DNA of 64,000 nt from assembly GCF_022410515.1 (NCBI RefSeq), contig NZ_JACSDI010000008.1, positions 62,001 through 126,000 on the forward strand, given 5' to 3'. Of this stretch, positions 18,345-26,624 are shown piece after piece. Made by a program: the position numbers and the translations under genes. Numbering within the stretch: position 1 is the first letter of the stretch; the number at the start of each line of letters is the position of its first letter. Source of the stretch: Shewanella cutis (GTDB lineage Bacteria > Pseudomonadota > Gammaproteobacteria > Enterobacterales > Shewanellaceae). The notes beneath the pieces are model-generated. The model was not told the origin of the DNA and made no database searches. It saw nothing but the letters and a program-made list of their open reading frames with translations.

Positions 18345-19601
18345 GTGACTGTGATCATAGGCGCTTTGCTGTTTGCCCTTTATCGGCAACTGATTATCGA
18401 ACAGCAGTACCAAGTGACTCAGTATCTCGAGTCAGAAACCCAACGCTATCAGCAGCTTGCGCTTACAGTTGATCGCCGCAGTTTTGCGGCACAAATTCGT
18501 GCCGCCGATCCGCAGACGGCGCTCATCGCCTGGCGTAACAGTTATGACATGGTTGGGGCCTTAAGCTTTATGCCTGAAGGCATGCCCATGCTGCCACAAA
18601 CCCGGGATTTCCCGATTTTAACTGGCGGCCCTGATAAGCTGCATATCCTCACCGGCGGCCTAGTCATGACTCGCTATGGCCCTGTACTCATCGCCACTCG
18701 TACCGATAACTTAGCCACCTTGATCGATAAATTTATCAGTGCGGCGGCCACGGCCGTGATGTTGACCGTAGTGTTAACCTTGGCGTTGGGCTATTTGTTT
18801 TCTAAGGCGATTTTGCGCCGCTTAGTGCAGTACAACCGCTTGAGTGAGCAAATTGAGCGGGGGCATTACGACACGCGTCTGCCGCTCAGTTGGCGTCAGG
18901 ACGAGTTCGATATGCTGGCGCTGCAGTTTAATAACGTGCTGGATATTCTCGAGAATAACCTGATGGCGGTGCGCGGGGTGACAGATAATATTGCCCACGA
19001 CTTGCGCACGCCCTTATCCCATATTCGCATTGGTCTTGAGGAGTTGGCGGCCAAATCCCCCGATGAAATTAGCGAAGGTTGCGCGATTTTGACCGAAGAA
19101 CTCGATCATTGCCTTGCGACCTTTGATGCCATGCTCTCCCTCACACGGATTGAGGAGGGTCAGCAAACCTTAGATTTACAAGAGCTGAGTTTGGCTCAGC
19201 TCTGCACCGATTTGCTGGAAATGGCTGATGCGGTAGCTGAGTCGAATGAGCAAACCTTGAGTCTGTCGCTACTTGCTGATCATAAAGTTCATGGCGATAA
19301 ATATTTGTTATTCCAAGCCTTATATAACTTGGTCGACAATGCGATGAAGTACTCAGGCCAAGGCGCTCGTATCGATATTATTCAGTCCGGCGCTCAAATT
19401 AAGATTTGCGATAATGGCCCTGGGATCCCCGATGACAGCAAGGAAAGAGTATTTGAGCGTTTAGTTCGCCTCGACCCAAGCCGGCATTTGCAAGGCACGG
19501 GTTTGGGATTATCTATGGTCAAAGCGATTTTATCGCGGCACAATGCGCAGATTACTCTTTCGGATAATCATCCTGGCCTTGTGGTCACCATCCAGTTTTA
19601 G
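18345..19601 (+). CDS. sensor histidine kinase (start uncertain)
   Basis: Membrane histidine kinase. It has two transmembrane helices, a short periplasmic sensor (about 110 residues), HAMP, a dimerisation domain with the phosphorylated His in DNIAHDLRTPLSHI, and an ATPase domain with N box (NLVDNAMKYS), DNGPGIP and GTGLGLS. The GTG at 18345 is the first ordinary start, but it cuts the first membrane helix: the open frame continues upstream to 18261 and encodes WRITIIFSTLV there. A start at ATT 18291, overlapping the regulator stop, would give 436 residues and a complete helix. Confidence 0.85.
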   Translation: MTVIIGALLFALYRQLIIEQQYQVTQYLESETQRYQQLALTVDRRSFAAQIRAADPQTALIAWRNSYDMVGALSFMPEGMPMLPQTRDFPILTGGPDKLHILTGGLVMTRYGPVLIATRTDNLATLIDKFISAAATAVMLTVVLTLALGYLFSKAILRRLVQYNRLSEQIERGHYDTRLPLSWRQDEFDMLALQFNNVLDILENNLMAVRGVTDNIAHDLRTPLSHIRIGLEELAAKSPDEISEGCAILTEELDHCLATFDAMLSLTRIEEGQQTLDLQELSLAQLCTDLLEMADAVAESNEQTLSLSLLADHKVHGDKYLLFQALYNLVDNAMKYSGQGARIDIIQSGAQIKICDNGPGIPDDSKERVFERLVRLDPSRHLQGTGLGLSMVKAILSRHNAQITLSDNHPGLVVTIQF

Positions 19602-19633
19602 GCCTATATCCGCGTGACACTGTTGAGAACTCC

Positions 19634-20320
19634 ATGTACCAAATCATAGCCGATGAGGCTGATTTCCTTGTTATTTCTAAATCGCCAAATGTGCATTTTC
19701 ACAGTCAAGACGGCAGTGCTGGTGTCGTTGCACAGCTCGAGCAGGATTTAGGCATCAAGCTGTTTGCCGTGCATCGGCTCGATACGCCAACTTCAGGCCT
19801 GTTGCTGTTAGCAAAGCATCCCGCGGCAGCGCGGCAGTTCACTGAGCTTTTTAGTGCCCACCAAGTGCAAAAATACTATCTTGCCCTCGCCAAAGGTAAA
19901 CCTAAAAAGAAGCAAGGCTGGGTGATTGGCGATATGGCTAAATCCCGTCGCAGCATGTTTAAGTTGCTTAGAACAAAAGAAAACCCCGCAGTAACGCAAT
20001 TTTTCTCCACCAGTGTAGCTGATGGGCTAAGGCTCTATTTGCTCAAACCCCATTCGGGTAAAACCCATCAGTTGCGCGTTGCTCTTGCTAGCCTTGGGGT
20101 GCCGATTTTGGGTGATGCCCTTTATGGTGTTGATGTGGCAGACCGTTGCTATCTGCATGCCTATTGCCTGCATTTTCGTTATCGACATGAGGATGGCACT
20201 TGGCAGGATTATGCGTATCTCGATAGGCCGCAGCAGGGTGAGCTCTTTTTAACAGAGAAGGTCAGCGAGGCGCTTGCCCTTTGGCAAGCGCCAGCAACCT
20301 TAGATTGGCCTGAGCGATAG
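19634..20320 (+). CDS. RluA-family pseudouridine synthase
   Basis: Converts uridine to pseudouridine in RNA. Catalytic Asp in the RluA signature HRLDTPTSGLLLLAK; the KPHSGKTHQLRVAL motif follows near the C-terminus. No S4 RNA-binding domain, 228 residues, matching the short TIGR01621-type subfamily. Target RNA unknown. It lies 32 bp after the kinase on the same strand. Confidence 0.88.
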   Translation: MYQIIADEADFLVISKSPNVHFHSQDGSAGVVAQLEQDLGIKLFAVHRLDTPTSGLLLLAKHPAAARQFTELFSAHQVQKYYLALAKGKPKKKQGWVIGDMAKSRRSMFKLLRTKENPAVTQFFSTSVADGLRLYLLKPHSGKTHQLRVALASLGVPILGDALYGVDVADRCYLHAYCLHFRYRHEDGTWQDYAYLDRPQQGELFLTEKVSEALALWQAPATLDWPER

Positions 20321-20324
20321 GTTT

Positions 20325-21503
20325 TTATTGGGTGGATAAGGCTTGGCAGATCCGGTCCCTCCCTTCGGATTTCGCGCGGTACATGGCATGATCGGCCTCA
20401 ATCAGCAGTTTGTCCGGCTGACATCCTTGGTAAATAGTGGCGTAACCAATACTGGCATAAAGCTGGATTTCTTGCCCTTGGCATTGAAGCGGATTCTCCC
20501 TCAGTATCCGATGTAGTTTGTCCGCAACAACTCTGGCCGCTTGCGCGCTTGTGGCGGGGAGTAACACTAAAAACTCCTCGCCACCATGGCGACAGAGCAC
20601 ATCGTATTCTCGTAATGTACTGCTGAATAATCTTGCTGCTGTGAGTAGTGCGAGATCACCAACATCATGCCCATATTGATCGTTAATTTGTTTGAAGTGA
20701 TCGAGGTCGAGCAAAATTACGCTATAAGGCTCATGATGTTTTTGCCAACGTTGGTGAATTGCCGTAAGCCTCTTTTGCATCGCACGTCGATTCCACAAAC
20801 CTGTAAGCTGATCTTTTTCAGCTAATATTCTGATTTTGCTAACAAGACGAGTCATTGCGTTACCAATCATCACAATATTTATGAGTAGGGCGAGGAAAAC
20901 ATAAAACCAAAGTACTGGCACTGCATCAGCAGTGTACATGGCGATAAATATCTGTGCTTCGCTAGGGGAAAACAGTGCGATAAAAAAGCGAATACAGAAG
21001 ATGGCTACCATTGCGATTAATGGCATCACCATAGCTGCCGCGACCTTGTTCCCTGTGTCTTTCATAATCGCGCTGTAATTGTCCCTTGTTAACATCATAA
21101 AAGACAGCGCTGCATTTACTGAAAACAGCATGGCGAGTATGGATTCCGAGTGATAGTTTGGCGGAACCATCAACATGAGTGCAGCGGTGATCGCAAGGAT
21201 TGTAAGATCGAACCTTGCGCTGTGCTGCAATCGGAACAGGTATTGCGTGCCCCACCGCAGCATAATAAATCCGAGTAAAATAGCGATATCTGCGCAAAAC
21301 CAGTAGAGGTAACTATCTGATTCTGTTCGCTGGGTGTTGAGTGTAATACCGATGAGAACACAAATATTGGCAAGGGAAAAACGCATGCTGGCTAAGGTGG
21401 CAATTTTTAATGGTTTTGCGATTAATCCCCATGCAATGGCTGCTGTACCCGTCAGCAGACAGATAAATTTAATCAGTAAAAGGGCTTGGGGATCAAATTC
21501 CAT
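20325..21503 (-). CDS. membrane diguanylate cyclase
   Basis: 392-residue cyclase with a membrane-embedded N-terminal sensor of about six or seven hydrophobic helices and a C-terminal GGDEF domain (GGEEF at about 307-311). A complete I-site (REYD) suggests product inhibition. ATG 21503 is chosen because the protein then opens directly before the first helix; AAAGGA lies 15 nt upstream, longer than ideal. An upstream in-frame extension of 56 residues looks non-coding. It converges on the pseudouridine synthase with 4 bp between stops. Confidence 0.9.
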   Translation of the reverse strand: MEFDPQALLLIKFICLLTGTAAIAWGLIAKPLKIATLASMRFSLANICVLIGITLNTQRTESDSYLYWFCADIAILLGFIMLRWGTQYLFRLQHSARFDLTILAITAALMLMVPPNYHSESILAMLFSVNAALSFMMLTRDNYSAIMKDTGNKVAAAMVMPLIAMVAIFCIRFFIALFSPSEAQIFIAMYTADAVPVLWFYVFLALLINIVMIGNAMTRLVSKIRILAEKDQLTGLWNRRAMQKRLTAIHQRWQKHHEPYSVILLDLDHFKQINDQYGHDVGDLALLTAARLFSSTLREYDVLCRHGGEEFLVLLPATSAQAARVVADKLHRILRENPLQCQGQEIQLYASIGYATIYQGCQPDKLLIEADHAMYRAKSEGRDRICQALSTQ

Positions 21504-21697
21504 GGCAACGTTCAATTTTCCTTTAACTATAGATGGCTTTTGGTATTTTTGTTGAAAGGGTTGAATGTTAATTGAAGGCGAGTTCGAAAGCGACTTAAGC
21601 AAAGCAGTTGATAATGAAGTGGTTGCAAACCAGCGCACTAACTGCGAAGTTAGCAACTGCTCACTCGTCACTCATTACGGTTTAAGGATGGCCAGCC

Positions 21698-21865
21698 ATG
21701 GATACAAACAAATTACTATTAGTCATTATTGCGATTCTATTGCCTCCCGTTGCGGTATTTTTAAAAGCGGGCGCAGGCAAAGAACTGCTAATTAACATTG
21801 TGCTGTGTATATTTTTCTGGTTTCCCGGTTTGCTCCATGCCTTATGGGTGGTTACAAAGGAATAG
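21698..21865 (+). CDS. YqaE/Pmp3-family small membrane protein, 55 aa
   Basis: 55-residue two-helix membrane protein. The family signature is clear: LLPPVAVFLKAGAGKE followed by INIVLCIFFWFPGLLHALWV. Members (UPF0057: YqaE, Pmp3) are stress-induced plasma-membrane proteolipids affecting membrane potential and salt tolerance. AAGGA lies 9 nt before the ATG. The gene is divergent from the cyclase and is followed by a strong hairpin terminator. Confidence 0.88.
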   Translation: MDTNKLLLVIIAILLPPVAVFLKAGAGKELLINIVLCIFFWFPGLLHALWVVTKE

Positions 21866-21885
21866 CGCGTTTCAATGAGCCAATA

Positions 21886-21915
21886 AAAAGCGCAACCTAG
21901 GTTGCGCTTGTTTTT
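21886..21915. terminator. terminator between YqaE gene and TonB receptor gene
   Basis: Perfect 10-bp stem AAGCGCAACC / GGTTGCGCTT with a 2-nt centre, T-run on the plus strand and A/T-rich flank on the other. Shared by the convergent genes. Confidence 0.85.
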
Positions 21916-21935
21916 ACAGTCAATGAACGTGCTAA

Positions 21936-24110
21936 TTAAAATGCCACGGTATAGCCCAAGGTGGCGGTACGGCCCATGCCTTTGAAATAACGATCATTTG
22001 TACCCATGGTTTGTGAGTAGTAGTTGAAATAATCCTTATTAAACAGGTTTTGTACACCAATGCTTAGGGTGCCAGTGTAGAGCGGCATCGAGAATGACGC
22101 ATCGACAGTGGTGTAACCATCAAACTCGGCATATTTAGCACCTTTGGCATTTTCAAAATCACGGTCCATAAAGTAGTTGGCTTGAACACGTGTCGACATT
22201 TCATTATCGAAGTTGTGGGTCCAGAATAAGTTGATACGATTTGGTGAAATATTGGCGCCATCGAGATCGGTATCGACCTTGTTATCGCCGTTTACATCGT
22301 ATTCGCCGCGCTGCAGGGCGATGTTCATCCCCAAATCATCATTGCTTGTCAGGTAAGCGGTGACATTGGCTTCGATACCATCAATGACACTTTTCTCACG
22401 TTTTACATCGTAAAAACCGTCGCTGTTTAAGGCTAAACGGGCACCAAAATCGGTGGCTGAACGGTAGTAAGCAATCTTGGCACTTAAGAAACTACCTTGA
22501 TAATCTGCGCCCAATTCAACGTTATCGGTCACGATTGGGGTTAAGGCTAAAGAGTCGTTAATGCTTGGATTCGCGCCAGGGAAACTGTTGCCGTCACGTA
22601 GAATACGGCCAATGTCTGGCATGCCAAAACCTTGGTTGTAGCTAGTGTAAACGCGGATATCCGGCGTGATTTTATAGGATAAACCGACATTGAATAAGGT
22701 TTCATCGAAGGTCGCTTCGCCCCCCGCAATTTGCTTATTACCAGCACCATAGAGGGTTTTGTAGTCATCAACATTGAGGGTGGCGTGTTCGTAACGCACA
22801 CCGGTTGATAAGGTTAAATCTTTAATTAAATCATAGTCTAACTGCAGGTACGGTGCGAAGTTATCATAGGTGCTTTCAGGCACCCAAGAGAAGCCTGTTT
22901 TCACTAAGTCCTGCTCAGTCGTATCGCGGAATAGGTCGATACCATAGGCGGCATCGATGCCCGTATCAGCAATGTTTTTAGCGATTAAGGAGGTTTTTAG
23001 GCCCCACTTAACCGAAGAGTTGCGCGATTGCTCGTAGTATAAGTGCTCGCCTTTACTATTTACGCCACACTGAACCACCTGATCGCTGCCTTCAAAGGAA
23101 GGATCGTAGAAGCTATCGAAGCAACCTCCACCGTATACGGCTTTAAAGTCCTGATTAAACAATTGCATACTCAGTTGTTGGCCAGCAATATTTTCGTGAC
23201 TGTAGGTCAAACTCGTGGTGGTGACTTCGTTATTAGCTGCTTCCCAGGGTTGTTTTTGTTCCACTGCACCGGTTGGAATACCGTTGGGTTTATTACCTGC
23301 AACAGCCATCCAGTCGCCATTGTTATCCATGTTGTAATGGTTAACCATCAGCTCTAAGCGTGACTCAGTAAAGTTGTGACCTAACTTAATAAAGAAGTCT
23401 TTACTCTGGCTATCCATGGACTCGCCTTGCGTGGTGTCCACCCCAATCACATCGTGATTGGCATCGTAGTAAACCCCGTTATTGCGATAGCTCACCGAGC
23501 CTAGCATATCGATCAATTCAGACTCGCCTGAAAACGCATAGCTGGCACCAAAACTGACACCGTTAGATTTGAGCGAGTCAGGCACTGTGACATCAAAGCT
23601 GGCGACGTGCTGGTTATCACCTGTGGGCTTTTTGGTGATGTAGTTAATAATACCGCCCTGTGCGCCTAAGCCGTGCATCGCATTGGCACCGTGAATAATT
23701 TCGATGCGTTCAATCATCGCAGGATCAATAGTTTGTCCTGAGCGGCCACCACTGCGCAGCGGGTTAGATTGCGGCACGCCATCGATCATAATTAATGGTG
23801 CACGACCACGCAGAGTTTCACCCGTATTGCTCATCTTTTGGCGGCTGGGTGAAAAGCTTGGCGCTAAGTTACCAATAATGGTCGACAGATCTTTGGTGGT
23901 GCGGAACTGCTCTTCGAGTTGCACGCGGTCGATAATGGTCACCGTATTGGGGATTGAGCTTGGCGATTTATCCATTCGGCTCGCAGTCACGGTAATTCTT
24001 TCGATGTCTTTGTTTTTATTTATTTCCGTGTCGGATTTTTCTTGTGCAATAGCGGATTGGGTGAGTGCCGCAAATACGGCGAGGGCAACAAAAGAGGTTT
24101 TGAACGTCAT
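21936..24110 (-). CDS. TonB-dependent siderophore receptor
   Basis: Outer-membrane ferric-siderophore receptor of 724 residues. Signal peptide ending in SAIAQ, TonB-box-like ITVTASR, plug domain (GETLRGRAPLIMIDGVP, HGANAMHGLGAQGGIINYITK) and a 22-strand barrel ending in the aromatic residue of TLGYTVAF. The plug resembles the aerobactin/IutA branch, so a hydroxamate siderophore is possible but unproven. Start is ATG 24110 with AGGAAG upstream; an ATG 36 nt earlier is rejected. A Fur box lies about 75 bp upstream, so iron limitation probably induces it. Confidence 0.92.
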   Translation of the reverse strand: MTFKTSFVALAVFAALTQSAIAQEKSDTEINKNKDIERITVTASRMDKSPSSIPNTVTIIDRVQLEEQFRTTKDLSTIIGNLAPSFSPSRQKMSNTGETLRGRAPLIMIDGVPQSNPLRSGGRSGQTIDPAMIERIEIIHGANAMHGLGAQGGIINYITKKPTGDNQHVASFDVTVPDSLKSNGVSFGASYAFSGESELIDMLGSVSYRNNGVYYDANHDVIGVDTTQGESMDSQSKDFFIKLGHNFTESRLELMVNHYNMDNNGDWMAVAGNKPNGIPTGAVEQKQPWEAANNEVTTTSLTYSHENIAGQQLSMQLFNQDFKAVYGGGCFDSFYDPSFEGSDQVVQCGVNSKGEHLYYEQSRNSSVKWGLKTSLIAKNIADTGIDAAYGIDLFRDTTEQDLVKTGFSWVPESTYDNFAPYLQLDYDLIKDLTLSTGVRYEHATLNVDDYKTLYGAGNKQIAGGEATFDETLFNVGLSYKITPDIRVYTSYNQGFGMPDIGRILRDGNSFPGANPSINDSLALTPIVTDNVELGADYQGSFLSAKIAYYRSATDFGARLALNSDGFYDVKREKSVIDGIEANVTAYLTSNDDLGMNIALQRGEYDVNGDNKVDTDLDGANISPNRINLFWTHNFDNEMSTRVQANYFMDRDFENAKGAKYAEFDGYTTVDASFSMPLYTGTLSIGVQNLFNKDYFNYYSQTMGTNDRYFKGMGRTATLGYTVAF

Positions 24111-24413
24111 ATAACTTCCTGCTAAGGGCGAGTGAGTTTGCTTCACCGTATCCTTGGCATCAGACTATTCCGTTAAACAACATTGCAAATGATAACGATT
24201 TTTATTGTCGCTGATTTTAAGGAAGTGAATTGGGCTTGTCTAGTCGCGTTGTAAATAAAATGCAGAGGAAAAGTGGCATTCTGTAGGAGTTGTGATTGGC
24301 CTAACAAATAGGTGCATTTAGATTGATGGTTTATGCGGCGGCCTATTTCCCTGATTTGTTGCCGAGTTAAAGGAAGATTATAATGGTCGCCTTTTTCTCG
24401 CCTTGGTGCCCAT
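24111..24413. other. divergent promoter region
   Basis: Intergenic between the receptor and the DUF2986 gene. It holds the Fur box at 24185-24203; otherwise nothing recognised. Confidence 0.5.
24185..24203 (-). promoter_or_regulatory. Fur box of the TonB receptor gene
   Basis: GCAAATGATAACGATTTTT matches the 19-bp Fur consensus at 13 positions, including the central AATGATAA core. Placed to block the receptor promoter when iron is plentiful. Confidence 0.75.
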
Positions 24414-24608
24414 ATGAACCGTAAAAAGAAAATTAATCAAACGCTTAAGCAGAAGGCGAAAAAGGCCAATGCCAAGTTACATAACAGCAATAAGCCCAAA
24501 TATATTTCGAAAGCCGATCGGGCGGCGCAGGCCATCGCAGTAGAAACCGAACTTGCATCGCCTATTGCGCTAGTTGCAGCAGAGATCGTCGCTAACGAGA
24601 ATGCTTAA
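24414..24608 (+). CDS. DUF2986 domain-containing small protein
   Basis: 64 residues, very basic N-terminal half (MNRKKKINQTLKQKAKKANAK) and the block NKPKYISKADRAAQA that defines DUF2986 in Shewanella and Vibrio. Function unknown; the charge suggests nucleic-acid or ribosome contact, which is only inference. Monocistronic. Confidence 0.75.
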   Translation: MNRKKKINQTLKQKAKKANAKLHNSNKPKYISKADRAAQAIAVETELASPIALVAAEIVANENA

Positions 24609-24629
24609 CTGATTAACCTTAAGTCAGCT

Positions 24630-25142
24630 CTACTTAGGGTCTAAATAGTCGATTGGATTTAAGTAAAACGCCTTCTTATATCCTTGAGTTGAAGTGTCTA
24701 TTCGCCAAGGTCTTGGGAACAGGCTTAAAATGGAATAGTGCAAATGGGGCGGTTTACCTTGAGCATTGCCTGTGCTGCCGACGGTACCGAGCACATCTCC
24801 GCGCCCCGCAAATAAGCCTGTCGATGTATCAATACTATCGAGGTGAGCAAAATAATGGATTTGCCACTTTGGTCCGAGTCCAACGATCACCTTACCGCCC
24901 TTAAAAAACTCCCCCTTATACAAAAGTAACATGGGCGTTGGCGCGATAACGGGGGTATTCGTGGCTGCAAAAATATCGATGCCCTTATGTGTGCCCGAAC
25001 TTCCCCAAGGCTCATACCAAAAGGTTTGGCTATTCCAATCCTTATTCGTGGCACCTTTTACGGGGATAATCGGCTGCTCAGGCACTAGGCATCCGGCAAG
25101 GATAAAAAGGGCGATAACGAGGGTGATATATTTCAGTTTCAT
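24630..25142 (-). CDS. M23-family (LytM) metallopeptidase lipoprotein
   Basis: Predicted lipoprotein: signal peptide with lipobox LAGC, Cys at about residue 18. The LytM zinc ligands are present as HKGID (H-x3-D) and HLHYS (H-x-H), so it should be an active peptidoglycan endopeptidase. 170 residues: catalytic domain only, no LysM or coiled coil. AGAGG precedes the ATG. Last gene of a three-gene minus-strand group with a CHAP protein and an unknown. Confidence 0.88.
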   Translation of the reverse strand: MKLKYITLVIALFILAGCLVPEQPIIPVKGATNKDWNSQTFWYEPWGSSGTHKGIDIFAATNTPVIAPTPMLLLYKGEFFKGGKVIVGLGPKWQIHYFAHLDSIDTSTGLFAGRGDVLGTVGSTGNAQGKPPHLHYSILSLFPRPWRIDTSTQGYKKAFYLNPIDYLDPK

Positions 25143-25165
25143 TGTTTACCTCTTACAGCTCGCGT

Positions 25166-25747
25166 TTAGTGAAACTCACTGAATTCACGCCAGTTTGTGG
25201 GATATTGCAGGCGCTCAGTTTCCCCAAGTGATAACCAGTAGGGTCGCCAAAATGCATCGCACCAAAAGCCAATATTCCCCTGCAGACTCCCCAGTGTATC
25301 AGGATCGACATCGGGAAAACTTTCCCAAGGAGCAGGCGGCATGGCCTTAAATGCAATAAGCTGTTGCAATAGATTAATATCATTGGTGATGAGTAGTACG
25401 CAGGACCCTGCAAAATCAGCATATTGCTGTAAAAATACCGTTGTCTGTTGGCTGGTGTGATGCAGCACGCCATTAAATGGCGCGTCAGAACCTACAATTT
25501 GCTCTAATCCCGCCCGGTACAGTAAAGTGTCGAGTCGCTGTTTATCTTCATCATTCAACAAGCAATGGAGTTGATAGGCGGATAATTCAGTCTGAGCTGT
25601 TGGCGTGACTAAGGGATAAGCTTGGTGGAGAGGCAAAGAGAGACTAGGCGTTGCCGATGCACCAAAGAGTGTTTGAAGATCAGTTTCCTGCAAGCTGGTT
25701 TTCGCTTTTATGCCCAGTTGCTGCTTTAGCCAGTTAATGATCCCCAC
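25166..25747 (-). CDS. hypothetical protein, 193 aa, between two cell-wall enzymes
   Basis: Not recognised. Cytoplasmic by appearance (no signal peptide). The N-terminus is helical (MGIINWLKQQLGIK), and the C-terminus is rich in Trp and Pro (GFWCDAFWRPYWLSLGE). It starts 2 bp after the CHAP stop and is followed after 23 bp by the M23 gene, so it is almost certainly in the same operon. It may be a partner or regulator of these enzymes, by context only. Confidence 0.65.
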   Translation of the reverse strand: MGIINWLKQQLGIKAKTSLQETDLQTLFGASATPSLSLPLHQAYPLVTPTAQTELSAYQLHCLLNDEDKQRLDTLLYRAGLEQIVGSDAPFNGVLHHTSQQTTVFLQQYADFAGSCVLLITNDINLLQQLIAFKAMPPAPWESFPDVDPDTLGSLQGNIGFWCDAFWRPYWLSLGETERLQYPTNWREFSEFH

Positions 25748-25749
25748 AC

Positions 25750-26412
25750 CTATTCCTTAATGACCATTACGGGGTCGATAAAGCCGCTATTCTCAGTTAC
25801 CACATCGGGTCTGGTTTCCCAGCGCAACCAACCTTTGGCGCGAGGCGCATCGATATACCAGAGGCCTGCTTGTTGTATTAACGGAAAATATTCCCGTGAT
25901 GGTGCAAATGGGCCGGGGTTTTGCTGGGCAATTTCGATACCGTTGTCTGTTACGGCCGCGATGATGGCAACATGGCCATAGGGATTTAAAATCCATGGTG
26001 CAAAGACCAGCAAATCATCAGCCATAGGTTTGCTTTGGCTGCCATTGGTAAATTGGCGCAGCGCACGTTTTTCATTCCAACTGCCATCAGTGAGCAGATT
26101 ATCGAAGAAGTCTCGAGCGTGCCCAAAACTGTCAGGCATTTGGTGCTGATATCGTTGGTAAAAGTAGCGCTTAACAAATTCTACGCATTGATATTTTATG
26201 CCGAGGTTATAGCCGTCGAGAGAGAGGTTGCGTCCCTCATTCGTATTGACGCCGCCGTTATAGTAAATCTCGACCCCATTGAGGGAGTCGATAACATCAC
26301 CCACTTGGTGATCAGTGTTGAAGTTATAGCGTGTAAGCCACTGATAACCGAGAAAACTGAAGCTAAGCCCCAGACTCACACTCAGTATCCATAAGCGAAA
26401 ACCTTTAGCCAT
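25750..26412 (-). CDS. membrane-anchored CHAP-domain amidase-like protein
   Basis: 220 residues. N-terminal membrane anchor or signal (FRLWILSVSLGLSFSFLGY), then a CHAP domain with catalytic Cys in KYQCVEFVKRYF and His in YGHVAIIAAV. The sequence around these resembles the amidase half of glutathionylspermidine synthetase/amidase as well as D-alanyl-glycyl endopeptidases. Because it is exported and beside an M23 peptidase, a peptidoglycan role is more likely than glutathionylspermidine hydrolysis, but either is possible. Confidence 0.8.
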   Translation of the reverse strand: MAKGFRLWILSVSLGLSFSFLGYQWLTRYNFNTDHQVGDVIDSLNGVEIYYNGGVNTNEGRNLSLDGYNLGIKYQCVEFVKRYFYQRYQHQMPDSFGHARDFFDNLLTDGSWNEKRALRQFTNGSQSKPMADDLLVFAPWILNPYGHVAIIAAVTDNGIEIAQQNPGPFAPSREYFPLIQQAGLWYIDAPRAKGWLRWETRPDVVTENSGFIDPVMVIKE

Positions 26413-26562
26413 CTTTAGTACTACATTCTCAAAAGATAAATTGATTCAGCAAGATATAAGGCTGGATTGTATGCTGCTGTTGCTAAAGACGTCTAGCTGA
26501 TAAGGGGATTTAGCGGGAGCTTAATACTTTCGTACAGAGCATTTTCATCTCTTTCAATAAAT

Positions 26563-26594
26563 CAGGCCGATAACAATGAGGCGTTATCGACCTG
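26563..26594 (-). terminator. terminator downstream of the Dcu transporter
   Basis: 12-bp imperfect stem CAGGTCGATAAC / GTTATCGGCCTG with an 8-nt loop on the minus strand, followed by ATTTATT. It lies about 30 bp past the stop. Confidence 0.6.
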
Positions 26595-26624
26595 ACTATA
26601 TGTGCTTATTAACGCAAACCAACT

